Positions 1 to 7,120 of a DNA stretch of 10,402 nt are shown piece after piece. Each line of letters opens with the position of its first letter. Positions within the stretch are counted from its first letter, which is position 1. The notes beneath the pieces were generated by a model that made no database searches, had not been told where the DNA came from, and saw only the letters and a list, made by a program, of their open reading frames with translations. Both the position numbers and the translations under genes were made by a program. Source of the DNA: Actinomycetota bacterium (GTDB taxonomy: Bacteria > Actinomycetota > Actinomycetes > Actinomycetales > Microbacteriaceae); the NCBI GenBank assembly GCA_009927245.1, contig RFNI01000177.1:1-10402 (forward strand), given 5' to 3'.

Positions 1-1
1 G

Positions 2-442
2 GCAGCAAACCTAATGAAGTTAGAGGTCGATGCGGTCTCTATTGGACTCATCGCCTCTAGATCTCGTGGAACACCTCGTATTGCTAACAGACTCCTTAGA
101 AGAGTGCGTGACTTTGCTCTGGTGCACCACGAGGGCAAGGTGCTTGAAAGTACTGTTGCAGAGGCCCTAGAACTCTACGAGGTTGACCCACTAGGGCTTG
201 ATCGCCTGGATAGAGCTGTGCTAACAACGCTCATCCACAAGTTCGAAGGCAAGCCGGTGGGCTTGAGCACACTCAGTGTGGCTATTGGCGAGGATCAGGA
301 GACTATTGAGAGCGTCGTTGAGCCCTTCTTACTTCGAACTGGCCTAATAGCAAGGACAACAAGGGGGAGAGTGGCAACTGCTGCCGGTTACCGTCACCTC
401 GGTCTAACCCCTCCAAAAGGTGAACCCGACTTATTTGACTAG
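2..442 (+). CDS. ruvB: RuvB, Holliday junction branch-migration ATPase, C-terminal part
   Basis: RuvB is the hexameric AAA+ motor that drives Holliday junction branch migration with RuvA during recombinational repair in the cytoplasm. Only the last 146 residues are present. The reading frame is open to the left edge (A-A-N-L before the first Met at base 14), so that Met is internal and the true start lies outside the window. The stretch SRGTPRIANRLLRRVRDFA is the RuvB sensor 2 region, with the arginine of the GTPR motif. It is followed by the winged-helix DNA-binding domain, with LDRLDRAVLTTLI, then PFLLRTGLIARTTRGRVAT and YRHLGL near the end. The missing N-terminal part should hold Walker A and B. 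It ends TAG 56 bases before the likely start of yajC, the usual actinobacterial neighbour. Identification is secure; nothing appears degraded in the visible part. Confidence 0.96.
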   Translation, partial: AANLMKLEVDAVSIGLIASRSRGTPRIANRLLRRVRDFALVHHEGKVLESTVAEALELYEVDPLGLDRLDRAVLTTLIHKFEGKPVGLSTLSVAIGEDQETIESVVEPFLLRTGLIARTTRGRVATAAGYRHLGLTPPKGEPDLFD

Positions 443-451
443 TCTCTCGCC

Positions 452-457
452 TATAAT
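452..457 (+). promoter_or_regulatory. Candidate -10 box for the yajC-secD-secF(-rel) unit
   Basis: A perfect TATAAT lies in the 55-base ruvB-yajC gap, putting a start of transcription near 464 and a leader of about 34 nt before the yajC ATG. No good -35 is visible at 16-18 bases: the position for a 17-base spacer reads acttat. The TTGACT at 435-440 is only 11 bases away, too close for a standard sigma-70 promoter. There is no TGn extension. It may be a real promoter with a weak -35, which is common in actinobacteria, or a chance match, with yajC transcribed from the ruv promoter. Confidence 0.45.
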
Positions 458-497
458 CGAGTAGTTGTCGCAATTTTCTAGCTGATTGGTCCTAAAA

Positions 498-887
498 ATG
501 GGTATTGAACTACTATTCCTCCTTGCCGCCTTTGTTGCTTTCATCTTGTTCAGCAACCGTCGCCGCAAGAGTGCTGCTCAGCAGCTGGAAAACTCAGTTA
601 AAGTTGGTGCAAAGGCTGTAATGCTTGGAGGAATCACTGGTGTCATCACTGAGATTCGCGAGACCACAGTCGTCGTTGAAACAGTTCCAGGGGTAAAGAT
701 CGAGTTCCTGAAGGCAGCAGTTAGAAGTGTTGAGACTCCAAGTTTGGATGCAAAGCCAGAACAGAAGGCTGTGACTGCTAAAACAGCTGCTGCAAAGAAG
801 CCAGCTAGCGCAACTGCTAAGAATGTACCTGCAGCCAAAGCGACAACCACCAAAGCAAAGAGTTCGACAACAAAGTCAGCTAAATAG
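498..887 (+). CDS. yajC: YajC, Sec translocon accessory membrane protein
   Basis: YajC is a small single-span membrane protein that associates with SecD and SecF, the accessory complex of SecYEG. Residues 3-19 form one hydrophobic helix, followed by a basic RRRK stop-transfer cluster at 21-24. The conserved YajC core follows, with VGAKAVMLGGITGVI at 36-50 and a beta-rich VVVETVPGVKIEF. Residues 83-129 are a low-complexity Ala/Lys/Thr/Ser tail with about eleven lysines, probably disordered. The ATG at 498 is chosen because the hydrophobic segment then starts at once, as is typical of YajC. An in-frame TTG at 486 would add only four residues. Neither start has a clear ribosome binding site, which is unusual here. 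It sits between ruvB and secD; 28 bases separate it from secD. Confidence 0.93.
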   Translation: MGIELLFLLAAFVAFILFSNRRRKSAAQQLENSVKVGAKAVMLGGITGVITEIRETTVVVETVPGVKIEFLKAAVRSVETPSLDAKPEQKAVTAKTAAAKKPASATAKNVPAAKATTTKAKSSTTKSAK

Positions 888-904
888 TTAGTTTGTAGAG
901 AAAA

Positions 905-909
905 GAAGG
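905..909 (+). promoter_or_regulatory. Ribosome binding site fixing the secD TTG start
   Basis: GAAGG sits 6 bases before the TTG at 916. The next in-frame Met is residue 22, inside the first membrane helix, so this site supports the TTG as the true start of secD. Confidence 0.75.
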
Positions 910-915
910 CGCATC

Positions 916-2598
916 TTGTCTGAAAGAAACGGAATAACCAAGGCCGCAACCAAGTCATTGGTTTGGTTGCTTATTTTGATGTTTGGAATCGTTGGCATCA
1001 TCGGCTTGAACAAACTATTCGGAGAGCAGAAAGCTACTTTCATTCCAAACCTAGCGCTGGACCTTAGCGGTGGAACCCAGATCATCCTGACACCTGTGGT
1101 TGAGGAAGGTAAGGCAGTTCTTCCTGAGCAAGTTAACCAGGCCGTTTCAATCATTAGACAACGCGTGGACTCTACAGGTGTGAGCGAATCTCAGATCAAC
1201 ACATCTGGAAACAACATCGTCATCTCGATTCCTGGAACTCCTGATGAGAACACCCTAGAACTGGTTCAAAGCTCCGCGAAACTGGAATTCCGTGCAGTCC
1301 TAGTTGCTTCTGCTGGAACAAAGACCACCGTTGGTAAAGATGGCTCAAAGCCAATCAAGACCTCAACCGCTAAGCCAACAGATAAGAGCGATTTGAATCA
1401 AGTCTCTGCAGCTCTGCAGAAGGCCTACGAAAACCTTGATTGCAACGTCAAGGGTGGTTTCCGTAAGCCAGGTCAAGTAGATCCTGAAGAGAAACCTTTG
1501 GTTACCTGTAGCGAAGATCTGAGTGAGAAGTACATCCTCGGTCCTGTTGAACTCAATGGAAGCGACCTTTCAAACGCCGAGGCTGGAACAGTAACAGGAG
1601 CGAATGGTGCAGTTACTAACGATTGGGCTGTAAACCTCTCGTTCAACGCAGCTGGCGGAGAGAAGTTTGGAAATGTTACCCAACGTCTGTTCCCGCTCAC
1701 TGAACCTCGAAACAGATTCGCAGTAACTATTGACGGCTACGTAATCACTGCGCCAACTACTCAGGCTGTTATCACCGGTGGCACAGCGCAGATCACCGGA
1801 TCATTTGACCAGCCAGGTGCTAAGACTCTCGCTGACAAGCTTAAATACGGTTCTTTGCCAATCTCGTTCACAGTGCAGTCACAAGAGGACATCTCTGCAA
1901 CTCTAGGAACAGAACAACTTCAGGCAGGTCTTTTAGCCGGTCTTATTGGACTTCTTTTGGTTGTTGGTTACTCGATCTTCCAATACCGCGGTCTTGCTGT
2001 TCTAACGTTGGGTTCTCTTACGATCGCAGCAATCCTTACGTACATCATGATCGCTCTTTTGACCTGGCGTCAGGACTACCGTCTTTCACTATCTGGTATT
2101 GCTGGTTTGATCGTTGCTATCGGTATTACTGCAGACTCCTTCATTGTCTACTTTGAGCGTGTTCGTGATGAGCTTCGCGAAGGCAAGCCACTCAATGTTG
2201 CGGTTGAAGCTGGATGGCAACGTGCCAAGAGAACAATCCTTGTCTCTGACGCAGTAAGCCTTCTAGCGGCTGGAACTCTCTTCGCTCTTACTGTTGGAAA
2301 CGTAAAGGGATTCGCCTTCACGCTTGGTCTAACCACGCTAATTGACCTTGCCGTCGTTTGGCTCTTCACCTATCCAGCGTTTAGGCTCATGGCTCAAACT
2401 AAGTTCTTCTCAAGTGGACACAAGCTGTCAGGACTTGAAATCAAGGAGAGCTCAGGTTTCGGTTATACGGGCAGAGGGCAATTTAGAGTTGGCCCACAGG
2501 TTTCTGCAGGAAAGGCTGCGAAGTCTTCTAAGGAAGCAGAGCGCCGTCAAACAATTGCAGAACGTAAGGCTTCGTCTACACAAGAGGAGACAAATTAA
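916..2598 (+). CDS. secD: SecD, protein-export membrane subunit
   Basis: SecD works with SecF as an RND-type, proton-driven pulling device that completes export of Sec substrates on the outer face of the membrane. The protein has 560 residues. A first membrane helix lies at about 13-32, followed by the conserved LDLSGGTQIILTP at 48-60 that opens the large extracytoplasmic P1 region (to about 330). Five more helices lie at about 336-355, 359-383, 391-412, 441-462 and 464-490. Helix 4 holds GIAGLIVAIGITADSFIVYF; Asp406 corresponds to the conserved acidic residue implicated in proton use. A charged cytoplasmic tail of about 70 residues follows the last helix. P1 contains an insertion-like stretch (about 131-207) with two cysteines, C176 and C198. 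The start is TTG with a good GAAGG upstream. The stop overlaps the secF ATG by one base (TAATG), which implies translational coupling. Confidence 0.98.
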   Translation: MSERNGITKAATKSLVWLLILMFGIVGIIGLNKLFGEQKATFIPNLALDLSGGTQIILTPVVEEGKAVLPEQVNQAVSIIRQRVDSTGVSESQINTSGNNIVISIPGTPDENTLELVQSSAKLEFRAVLVASAGTKTTVGKDGSKPIKTSTAKPTDKSDLNQVSAALQKAYENLDCNVKGGFRKPGQVDPEEKPLVTCSEDLSEKYILGPVELNGSDLSNAEAGTVTGANGAVTNDWAVNLSFNAAGGEKFGNVTQRLFPLTEPRNRFAVTIDGYVITAPTTQAVITGGTAQITGSFDQPGAKTLADKLKYGSLPISFTVQSQEDISATLGTEQLQAGLLAGLIGLLLVVGYSIFQYRGLAVLTLGSLTIAAILTYIMIALLTWRQDYRLSLSGIAGLIVAIGITADSFIVYFERVRDELREGKPLNVAVEAGWQRAKRTILVSDAVSLLAAGTLFALTVGNVKGFAFTLGLTTLIDLAVVWLFTYPAFRLMAQTKFFSSGHKLSGLEIKESSGFGYTGRGQFRVGPQVSAGKAAKSSKEAERRQTIAERKASSTQEETN

Positions 2599-3572
2599 TG
2601 TCTAAATTTAATGACTTCGGAAATCAGCTTTACAGCGGTGAAAAGTCCATCGATTTCATCGGCAGAAGAAAGTACTTCTATCTAATTGCTGCCGTGATGC
2701 TCGTGCTTGCGATCCTTATCCCTGCAGCTCGTGGAGGTTTCAACTTCGGTATCGAGTTCAGAGGTGGCTCTGAATACCGAGTACCGGCAGCAAGCACTGT
2801 TTCGGAATCTAAGGCAGAGGAAGCTGTCCATTCAGTTATGCCTGGTATCGAAGTTTATGTCGCACGACTTGGTAACGACACTCTGAGAGTGCAAACTCAG
2901 ACATTGAGTGATGCAGAGTTCAAGGATGTCCGGGTTGCGTTGGCAAAAGAATTTGACGTCAAGTTTGACCAGGTTAATGCCTCATTCATCGGTCCTAACT
3001 GGGGAGCTGACATCACCAACAAAGCAATCTCAGGTTTGGTGACCTTCGTTATTCTTGCCGCCATTCTTATGGCTCTCTACTTCAGAACACTAAAGATGAG
3101 CGCTGCGGCATTGTTAGCTCTACTTCACGATCTGGTGATTACTGCTGGAATCTATGGATCCCTTGGTTTCGAAGTTACTCCGGCAGCAGTTATTGGTTTC
3201 CTAACCATCCTTGGTTATTCCCTTTACGACACCGTCGTTGTGTTCGACAAGATCCGAGAGAATACGCTTGAAGTTGAGTTCAGCGAGACTGCAACTTTTG
3301 CTGAGCGAGTAAACCTTGCGATCAACCAGACCCTTGTGCGTTCGATTAACACTTCTGTCGTCGCCGTTCTCCCGGTTGCTGCGATTTTGTTCATCGGTGC
3401 ATTTGTGCTTGGTGCAGGAACCATGCGAGACATTTCCCTAGCCTTGTTCATCGGAATTGTCGTTGGTACCTACTCAACGATTTTCATCGCAGCTCCTTTC
3501 TACTCACACCTTCGTGAGGGAGAAGCCAAGTATGCAAAGGCCGCCAAAAAGGTCTTCGCAAAGCGCGCTTAG
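2598..3572 (+). CDS. secF: SecF, protein-export membrane subunit
   Basis: SecF is the partner of SecD in the inner-membrane SecDF complex. It has 324 residues, typical of the family. The first helix is about 27-45, followed by the signature FNFGIEFRGGSEY at 48-60 and a short extracytoplasmic P4 domain (to about 135). Five helices follow, at about 143-161, 167-188, 194-216, 248-270 and 275-300. Family motifs visible are LLHDLVIT (Asp178), GYSLYDTVVVFDKIREN at 206-222 (Asp211) and LVRSINTSV at 247-254. AGGAG at 2585-2589 inside the end of secD lies 8 bases before the ATG, and the ATG overlaps the secD stop, so expression is surely coupled to secD. The C-terminal end is a lysine-rich cytoplasmic tail. 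No apt or lipoprotein gene follows, unlike in Mycobacterium. Confidence 0.98.
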   Translation: MSKFNDFGNQLYSGEKSIDFIGRRKYFYLIAAVMLVLAILIPAARGGFNFGIEFRGGSEYRVPAASTVSESKAEEAVHSVMPGIEVYVARLGNDTLRVQTQTLSDAEFKDVRVALAKEFDVKFDQVNASFIGPNWGADITNKAISGLVTFVILAAILMALYFRTLKMSAAALLALLHDLVITAGIYGSLGFEVTPAAVIGFLTILGYSLYDTVVVFDKIRENTLEVEFSETATFAERVNLAINQTLVRSINTSVVAVLPVAAILFIGAFVLGAGTMRDISLALFIGIVVGTYSTIFIAAPFYSHLREGEAKYAKAAKKVFAKRA

Positions 3573-3623
3573 ATAGACAGAGCAAGCCAGATGAAAACTT
3601 TCTCGACTGGCAGCAGGTGAATC

Positions 3624-5864
3624 ATGTCTGACACTTCTTCAGGTGGCGCATTAGCAGCGCTTAGAAGCAGACTGCCTCGAATCTTTACGAGACCTGTCGA
3701 AGGCACTGGTATCGCTGACGTTATCAGGTCAGCGAAAGTTTCTCACCCGAAGCTCGATTTCTCCGTGGTTGAGCGCGCTTACCAGGTTGCTGAGAGGGCT
3801 CATCAGGGTCAGACTCGTAAAAGTGGCGATCCATACATAACTCACCCTGTTGCCGTTGCTCAATTGCTTGCTGATCTGGGTATCGGGCCAGCCGGCCTTG
3901 CAGCCGCTCTTCTTCACGACACAGTCGAGGATACCGACTACTCATTGACGCAGTTGAAGAATGACTTTGGCGATGAGATTGCAATGCTTGTGGATGGCGT
4001 CACAAAGCTCGACAAAGTGAAGTTCGGTGAGAATGCACAGGCTGAGACAGTTCGCAAGATGGTTGTGGCAATGTCTAAAGACATTCGCGTGTTGGTAATC
4101 AAGCTTGCAGACCGTCTTCACAATGCTAGAACCTGGGGATTTGTTCCTGAGGAGAAGGCAAGATACAAAGCTCAAGAGACCTTAGAGATTTATGCCCCGC
4201 TAGCGCACAGACTTGGTATCTCAACTTTCAAGTGGGAACTAGAAGACATTTCTTTCTCTGTGCTTTACCCAAAGGTTTACGACGAGATTGTTAACCTCGT
4301 TAGGCAGCGTTCGCCTAAACGTGAGGAGTTTATCCAGGGCGTCATCGGCGCAATCGACGCAGACCTCAAAGACAACAAGATCAAGGGGAGTGTTGCAGGA
4401 AGGCCTAAGCAGTATTACTCGATCTACCAAAAGATGGTTGTTCGCGGCCGCGAATTCGATGATATCTATGACCTAGTGGGTATTCGAGTGATTGTTCCAG
4501 AGGTTCGTGACTGCTACGCAATCCTTGGAGCAATTCACGCACGCTGGAATCCAGTGCCGGGTCGATTCAAAGATTACATTGCTATGCCTAAGTTCAACCT
4601 TTATCAGTCACTGCACACGACGGTCATTGGGCCAAACGGGCGTCCGGTTGAAATCCAGATTAGAACCCAAGAGATGCACAACCGGGCTGAGTATGGTGTT
4701 GCTGCGCACTGGAAGTATAAGGAAATTGGTAGCGATGGAAAGATCAGCTCCGAGGACGATCTCGTTTGGCTCAAGCACCTCTCCGACTGGCAGCATGAGA
4801 CAGCCGATCCTAGTGAATTCCTGGACGCACTTAGATTCGAAATTGGGGCGAAGGAAGTTTATGCTTTCACGCCTAAGGGTCGAGTGATTGGTCTTTCAAC
4901 TGGAGCAACCCCAGTTGACTTCGCCTATGCTGTCCACACAGAAATTGGTCACAAGACCATGGGTGCGAAGGTAAATGGTCGATTGGTTCCATTGGAGACT
5001 CAACTTCATTCTGGAGATGTGGTCGAAATTTTGACCTCTAAGTCACAGGATGCATCTCCAAGCCAAGACTGGTTGCAATTTGTTCAAAGTCAACGAGCAA
5101 AATCAAAAATTAAGGCATGGTTCACTGCAGAGCGAAAAGATGATGCAGTTGAGCGCGGAAAAGATCTTCTCGCCAAGGCTTTGCGTAAACAGAACCTACC
5201 AATTCAAAGAGCTCTGGCAACTGACAGCCTTCTAAAAATCACTAGCGATCTTCGTTATGCAGAGCCATCTGATCTGTATGCGGCTATCGGTGATAACCAT
5301 CTTTCAGCACAATCAGTTGTGGAAAAGATGGCTGCTGCATTGTCCGCGGATGAAGACGCTGAGGAACCTGTATTTGAACTTCCGAATAAGCCTGCAACCA
5401 GAACAAGAACAGGGGACTCTGGTATTCTTGTGCGAGGCGATGCTGATGTAATGGTGAAACTAGCTCGTTGCTGCACTCCGGTACCAGGTGATGACATTCT
5501 AGGTTTCGTTACCCGGGCAAATGGGGTGTCTGTTCACAGAAGTGACTGTAAGAATGCTGATGACCTAAGAGAACAATCAGAAAGACTGATCGATGTTAGC
5601 TGGGACATCTCCGCGAAAGCCTTGTTCTTGGTTCAAATTCAAATCGAAGCGTTGGACCGCGGTGGATTGTTGAGCGATGTGACCAGAGTGCTAAGCGAGC
5701 ACCATGTGAACATTCTCTCCGCATCTGTTTCAACGAGAGCGGATAGAGTGGCGCTGAGCAGGTTTGTCTTTGAGATGAGTAATCCTGCTGCGCTGGATTC
5801 TCTTCTGAATGCTGTTAGAAGAATCGATAACGTCTACGACGTATACCGAGTTAGCAACACCTAG
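3624..5864 (+). CDS. relA: Bifunctional (p)ppGpp synthetase/hydrolase, Rel/RSH family
   Basis: Long RSH enzyme of the stringent response: it makes (p)ppGpp from ATP and GTP/GDP on starved ribosomes and also hydrolyses it. It has 746 residues with all domains intact. The HD hydrolase spans about 50-195, with ITHP (H74), LLHDTVEDT (H98, D99) and KLADRLHNART (D163, N167). The synthetase spans about 230-365, with YDLVGIR (D283), GRFKDYIAMPKFNLYQSLH and EIQIRT (E343). The RFKD motif at 314-317 is the RXKD form of bifunctional Rel enzymes rather than the EXDD form of synthetase-only RelA. A TGS domain lies at about 410-472 (VYAFTPKGR, GATPVDFAYAVHTE). A conserved-cysteine region follows (ARCCTPVPGDD at 615-624, C642), then an ACT domain at about 667-742. 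AGGTG lies 4 bases before the ATG. The gap from secF is 51 bases with no obvious promoter, so it is probably co-transcribed. Its stop is shared with the convergent DUF349 gene. Confidence 0.98.
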   Translation: MSDTSSGGALAALRSRLPRIFTRPVEGTGIADVIRSAKVSHPKLDFSVVERAYQVAERAHQGQTRKSGDPYITHPVAVAQLLADLGIGPAGLAAALLHDTVEDTDYSLTQLKNDFGDEIAMLVDGVTKLDKVKFGENAQAETVRKMVVAMSKDIRVLVIKLADRLHNARTWGFVPEEKARYKAQETLEIYAPLAHRLGISTFKWELEDISFSVLYPKVYDEIVNLVRQRSPKREEFIQGVIGAIDADLKDNKIKGSVAGRPKQYYSIYQKMVVRGREFDDIYDLVGIRVIVPEVRDCYAILGAIHARWNPVPGRFKDYIAMPKFNLYQSLHTTVIGPNGRPVEIQIRTQEMHNRAEYGVAAHWKYKEIGSDGKISSEDDLVWLKHLSDWQHETADPSEFLDALRFEIGAKEVYAFTPKGRVIGLSTGATPVDFAYAVHTEIGHKTMGAKVNGRLVPLETQLHSGDVVEILTSKSQDASPSQDWLQFVQSQRAKSKIKAWFTAERKDDAVERGKDLLAKALRKQNLPIQRALATDSLLKITSDLRYAEPSDLYAAIGDNHLSAQSVVEKMAAALSADEDAEEPVFELPNKPATRTRTGDSGILVRGDADVMVKLARCCTPVPGDDILGFVTRANGVSVHRSDCKNADDLREQSERLIDVSWDISAKALFLVQIQIEALDRGGLLSDVTRVLSEHHVNILSASVSTRADRVALSRFVFEMSNPAALDSLLNAVRRIDNVYDVYRVSNT

Positions 5865-7096
5865 CTGTTAGCTATAACTACTTCCAACCAAGCCTTCTTG
5901 GTGTCTAACGCTTCCTGTGCCTTGCTTATCTTGCCTGCATCACCAGTTGCCTTAGCGGCTTCTAGTTCAACTTCAAGTTTTGCGATACCAGCCTCTAGCT
6001 GAGTACGTACAGAGTTAGTTCTGTCAATAGTTGCAGGGTCGCTCTTGCGCCAAAGTTCATCTTCAACACGCTTGATCTTGGCTTCAACAGCCTTCAGTCT
6101 GTCTTCAGTTGCACGCATCTGATCGCGTGGAACTTTGCCTGCTTTCTCCCAACGAGCGTTGATTGACTTCATTGCGGCCTTTGCAGCCTCAAGATTTCCC
6201 TCAACGTTGATTGCCTCTGCTTCGGTTAGCAGGGCAAGCTTTGCTTCTAGGTTTGCACTGAATGCCACATCGTCTGCAGCAAGCTTCTCGCTGCGAGCAG
6301 TGTAGATTGCATCTCCAGCAGCTTTGAATCTTGCCCAGTGTGCATCGTCTGTCTTTAGTTTGGTCTTAGGAAGTGCTTTCCAAGCAGTTAGTAGATCCCT
6401 GTACTCTGCTGAACCTTCGGCACCCTTAGCAACAAGCGCCTCAGCTTTGATTACCAGGTCAAGTTTCGCTTGCTTACCAGCTTTAGCTGCCTGGTCAGCA
6501 GCAGCAAAGTATGAACGCTTGTGCGCATCAAATGAATTTCTAGCCTTTGAGAATCTCTGCCAAAGTTCATCAGCCTTAGCTTTAGGAATCTTGACCGAAG
6601 ATTTCTGGTTCTCTTGCCAAGCGGTAAAGAGTTCAGTCATCTTTACTGTTGAATTCTTGTAGTTAATCTTCTGTGGGTCTTGAGAAGCAATTTTTTCCGC
6701 TTCAAGAACGATAGCCTCACGGACCACTACAGCAGCTGAAACCGCTTCAGCATGTTTCGCAGCTGACTCTGCAAGAGCTTCTCCCAGGGAATCCTTCACA
6801 GCAGTCACTCGCACTCTTAGTGCCTCTAAGTCACCAAGGGCAGCAGGCGACGCAAGATCTGAAATCAACTTTTCGGCAGACTTGGCAATTGACTTAGGGT
6901 CAGCTTTAGCCTTCGCACGCTGTTCAAGAATTCTCACCGTGTCTGCAAGATCTTGGTAGCGCTTCGAGTAGAAGGCTACGGCTTCATCAATGGTCATAGC
7001 AGGTTGGGAACCGATCAGACGCTCGACGCCAGCATCGACTACATACACGTTGCCGGTTTCATCGACTCTTCCGAAACTGATTTCGAGTGTTGACAC
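5861..7096 (-). CDS. DUF349 repeat protein of unknown function
   Basis: A 411-residue, highly charged, Ala/Lys/Glu-rich helical protein with no signal peptide or membrane segment, so probably cytoplasmic. After an N-terminal beta-like segment (about 1-30), it contains three recognisable DUF349-type helical units, at about 135-200, 210-275 and 283-350. Each has paired tryptophans in a W...W/LW..F pattern (W160/W179, W239/W254, W316/W349). Examples are DELWQRFSKARNSFD, DAHWARFKAAGDAIY and ARWEKAGKVPRD. The C-terminal 360-405 is a predicted coiled coil. The function of DUF349 is not established. The start is GTG, supported by AGGGAG 6 bases upstream. It follows the cyclophilin gene by 24 bases on the same strand, so the two are probably one transcript. 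Its stop codon shares a CTAG with the rel stop. Family assignment is confident; role unknown. Confidence 0.9.
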   Translation of the reverse strand: MSTLEISFGRVDETGNVYVVDAGVERLIGSQPAMTIDEAVAFYSKRYQDLADTVRILEQRAKAKADPKSIAKSAEKLISDLASPAALGDLEALRVRVTAVKDSLGEALAESAAKHAEAVSAAVVVREAIVLEAEKIASQDPQKINYKNSTVKMTELFTAWQENQKSSVKIPKAKADELWQRFSKARNSFDAHKRSYFAAADQAAKAGKQAKLDLVIKAEALVAKGAEGSAEYRDLLTAWKALPKTKLKTDDAHWARFKAAGDAIYTARSEKLAADDVAFSANLEAKLALLTEAEAINVEGNLEAAKAAMKSINARWEKAGKVPRDQMRATEDRLKAVEAKIKRVEDELWRKSDPATIDRTNSVRTQLEAGIAKLEVELEAAKATGDAGKISKAQEALDTKKAWLEVVIANS

Positions 7097-7102
7097 TTAT
7101 TG

Positions 7103-7108
7103 CTCCCT
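7103..7108 (-). promoter_or_regulatory. Ribosome binding site fixing the GTG start of the DUF349 gene
   Basis: Read on the minus strand, this is AGGGAG, 6 bases before the GTG at 7096-7094. It lies in the 24-base gap after the cyclophilin stop and supports the GTG over later starts. Confidence 0.75.
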
Positions 7109-7120
7109 ATTCGCTGTTCT

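Noticed and set aside
435..440. TTGACT as a -35 box before yajC
   Set aside because: Only 11 bases from the TATAAT at 452-457, against the usual 16-18. It is also the end of ruvB coding sequence.
578..958. 126-residue minus-strand ORF opposite yajC
   Set aside because: Antisense shadow of the low-complexity yajC tail; no ribosome binding site and no family resemblance.
3586..3611. GCCAG/CTGGC inverted repeat between secF and rel
   Set aside because: Only 5 bp with a 16-base loop and no T-run, so not a terminator. It lies next to the rel ribosome binding site but is too weak to call regulatory.
4492..4887. 131-residue second-frame ORF inside rel
   Set aside because: It lies wholly within the conserved synthetase and following region of rel, and its translation looks like random out-of-frame sequence.
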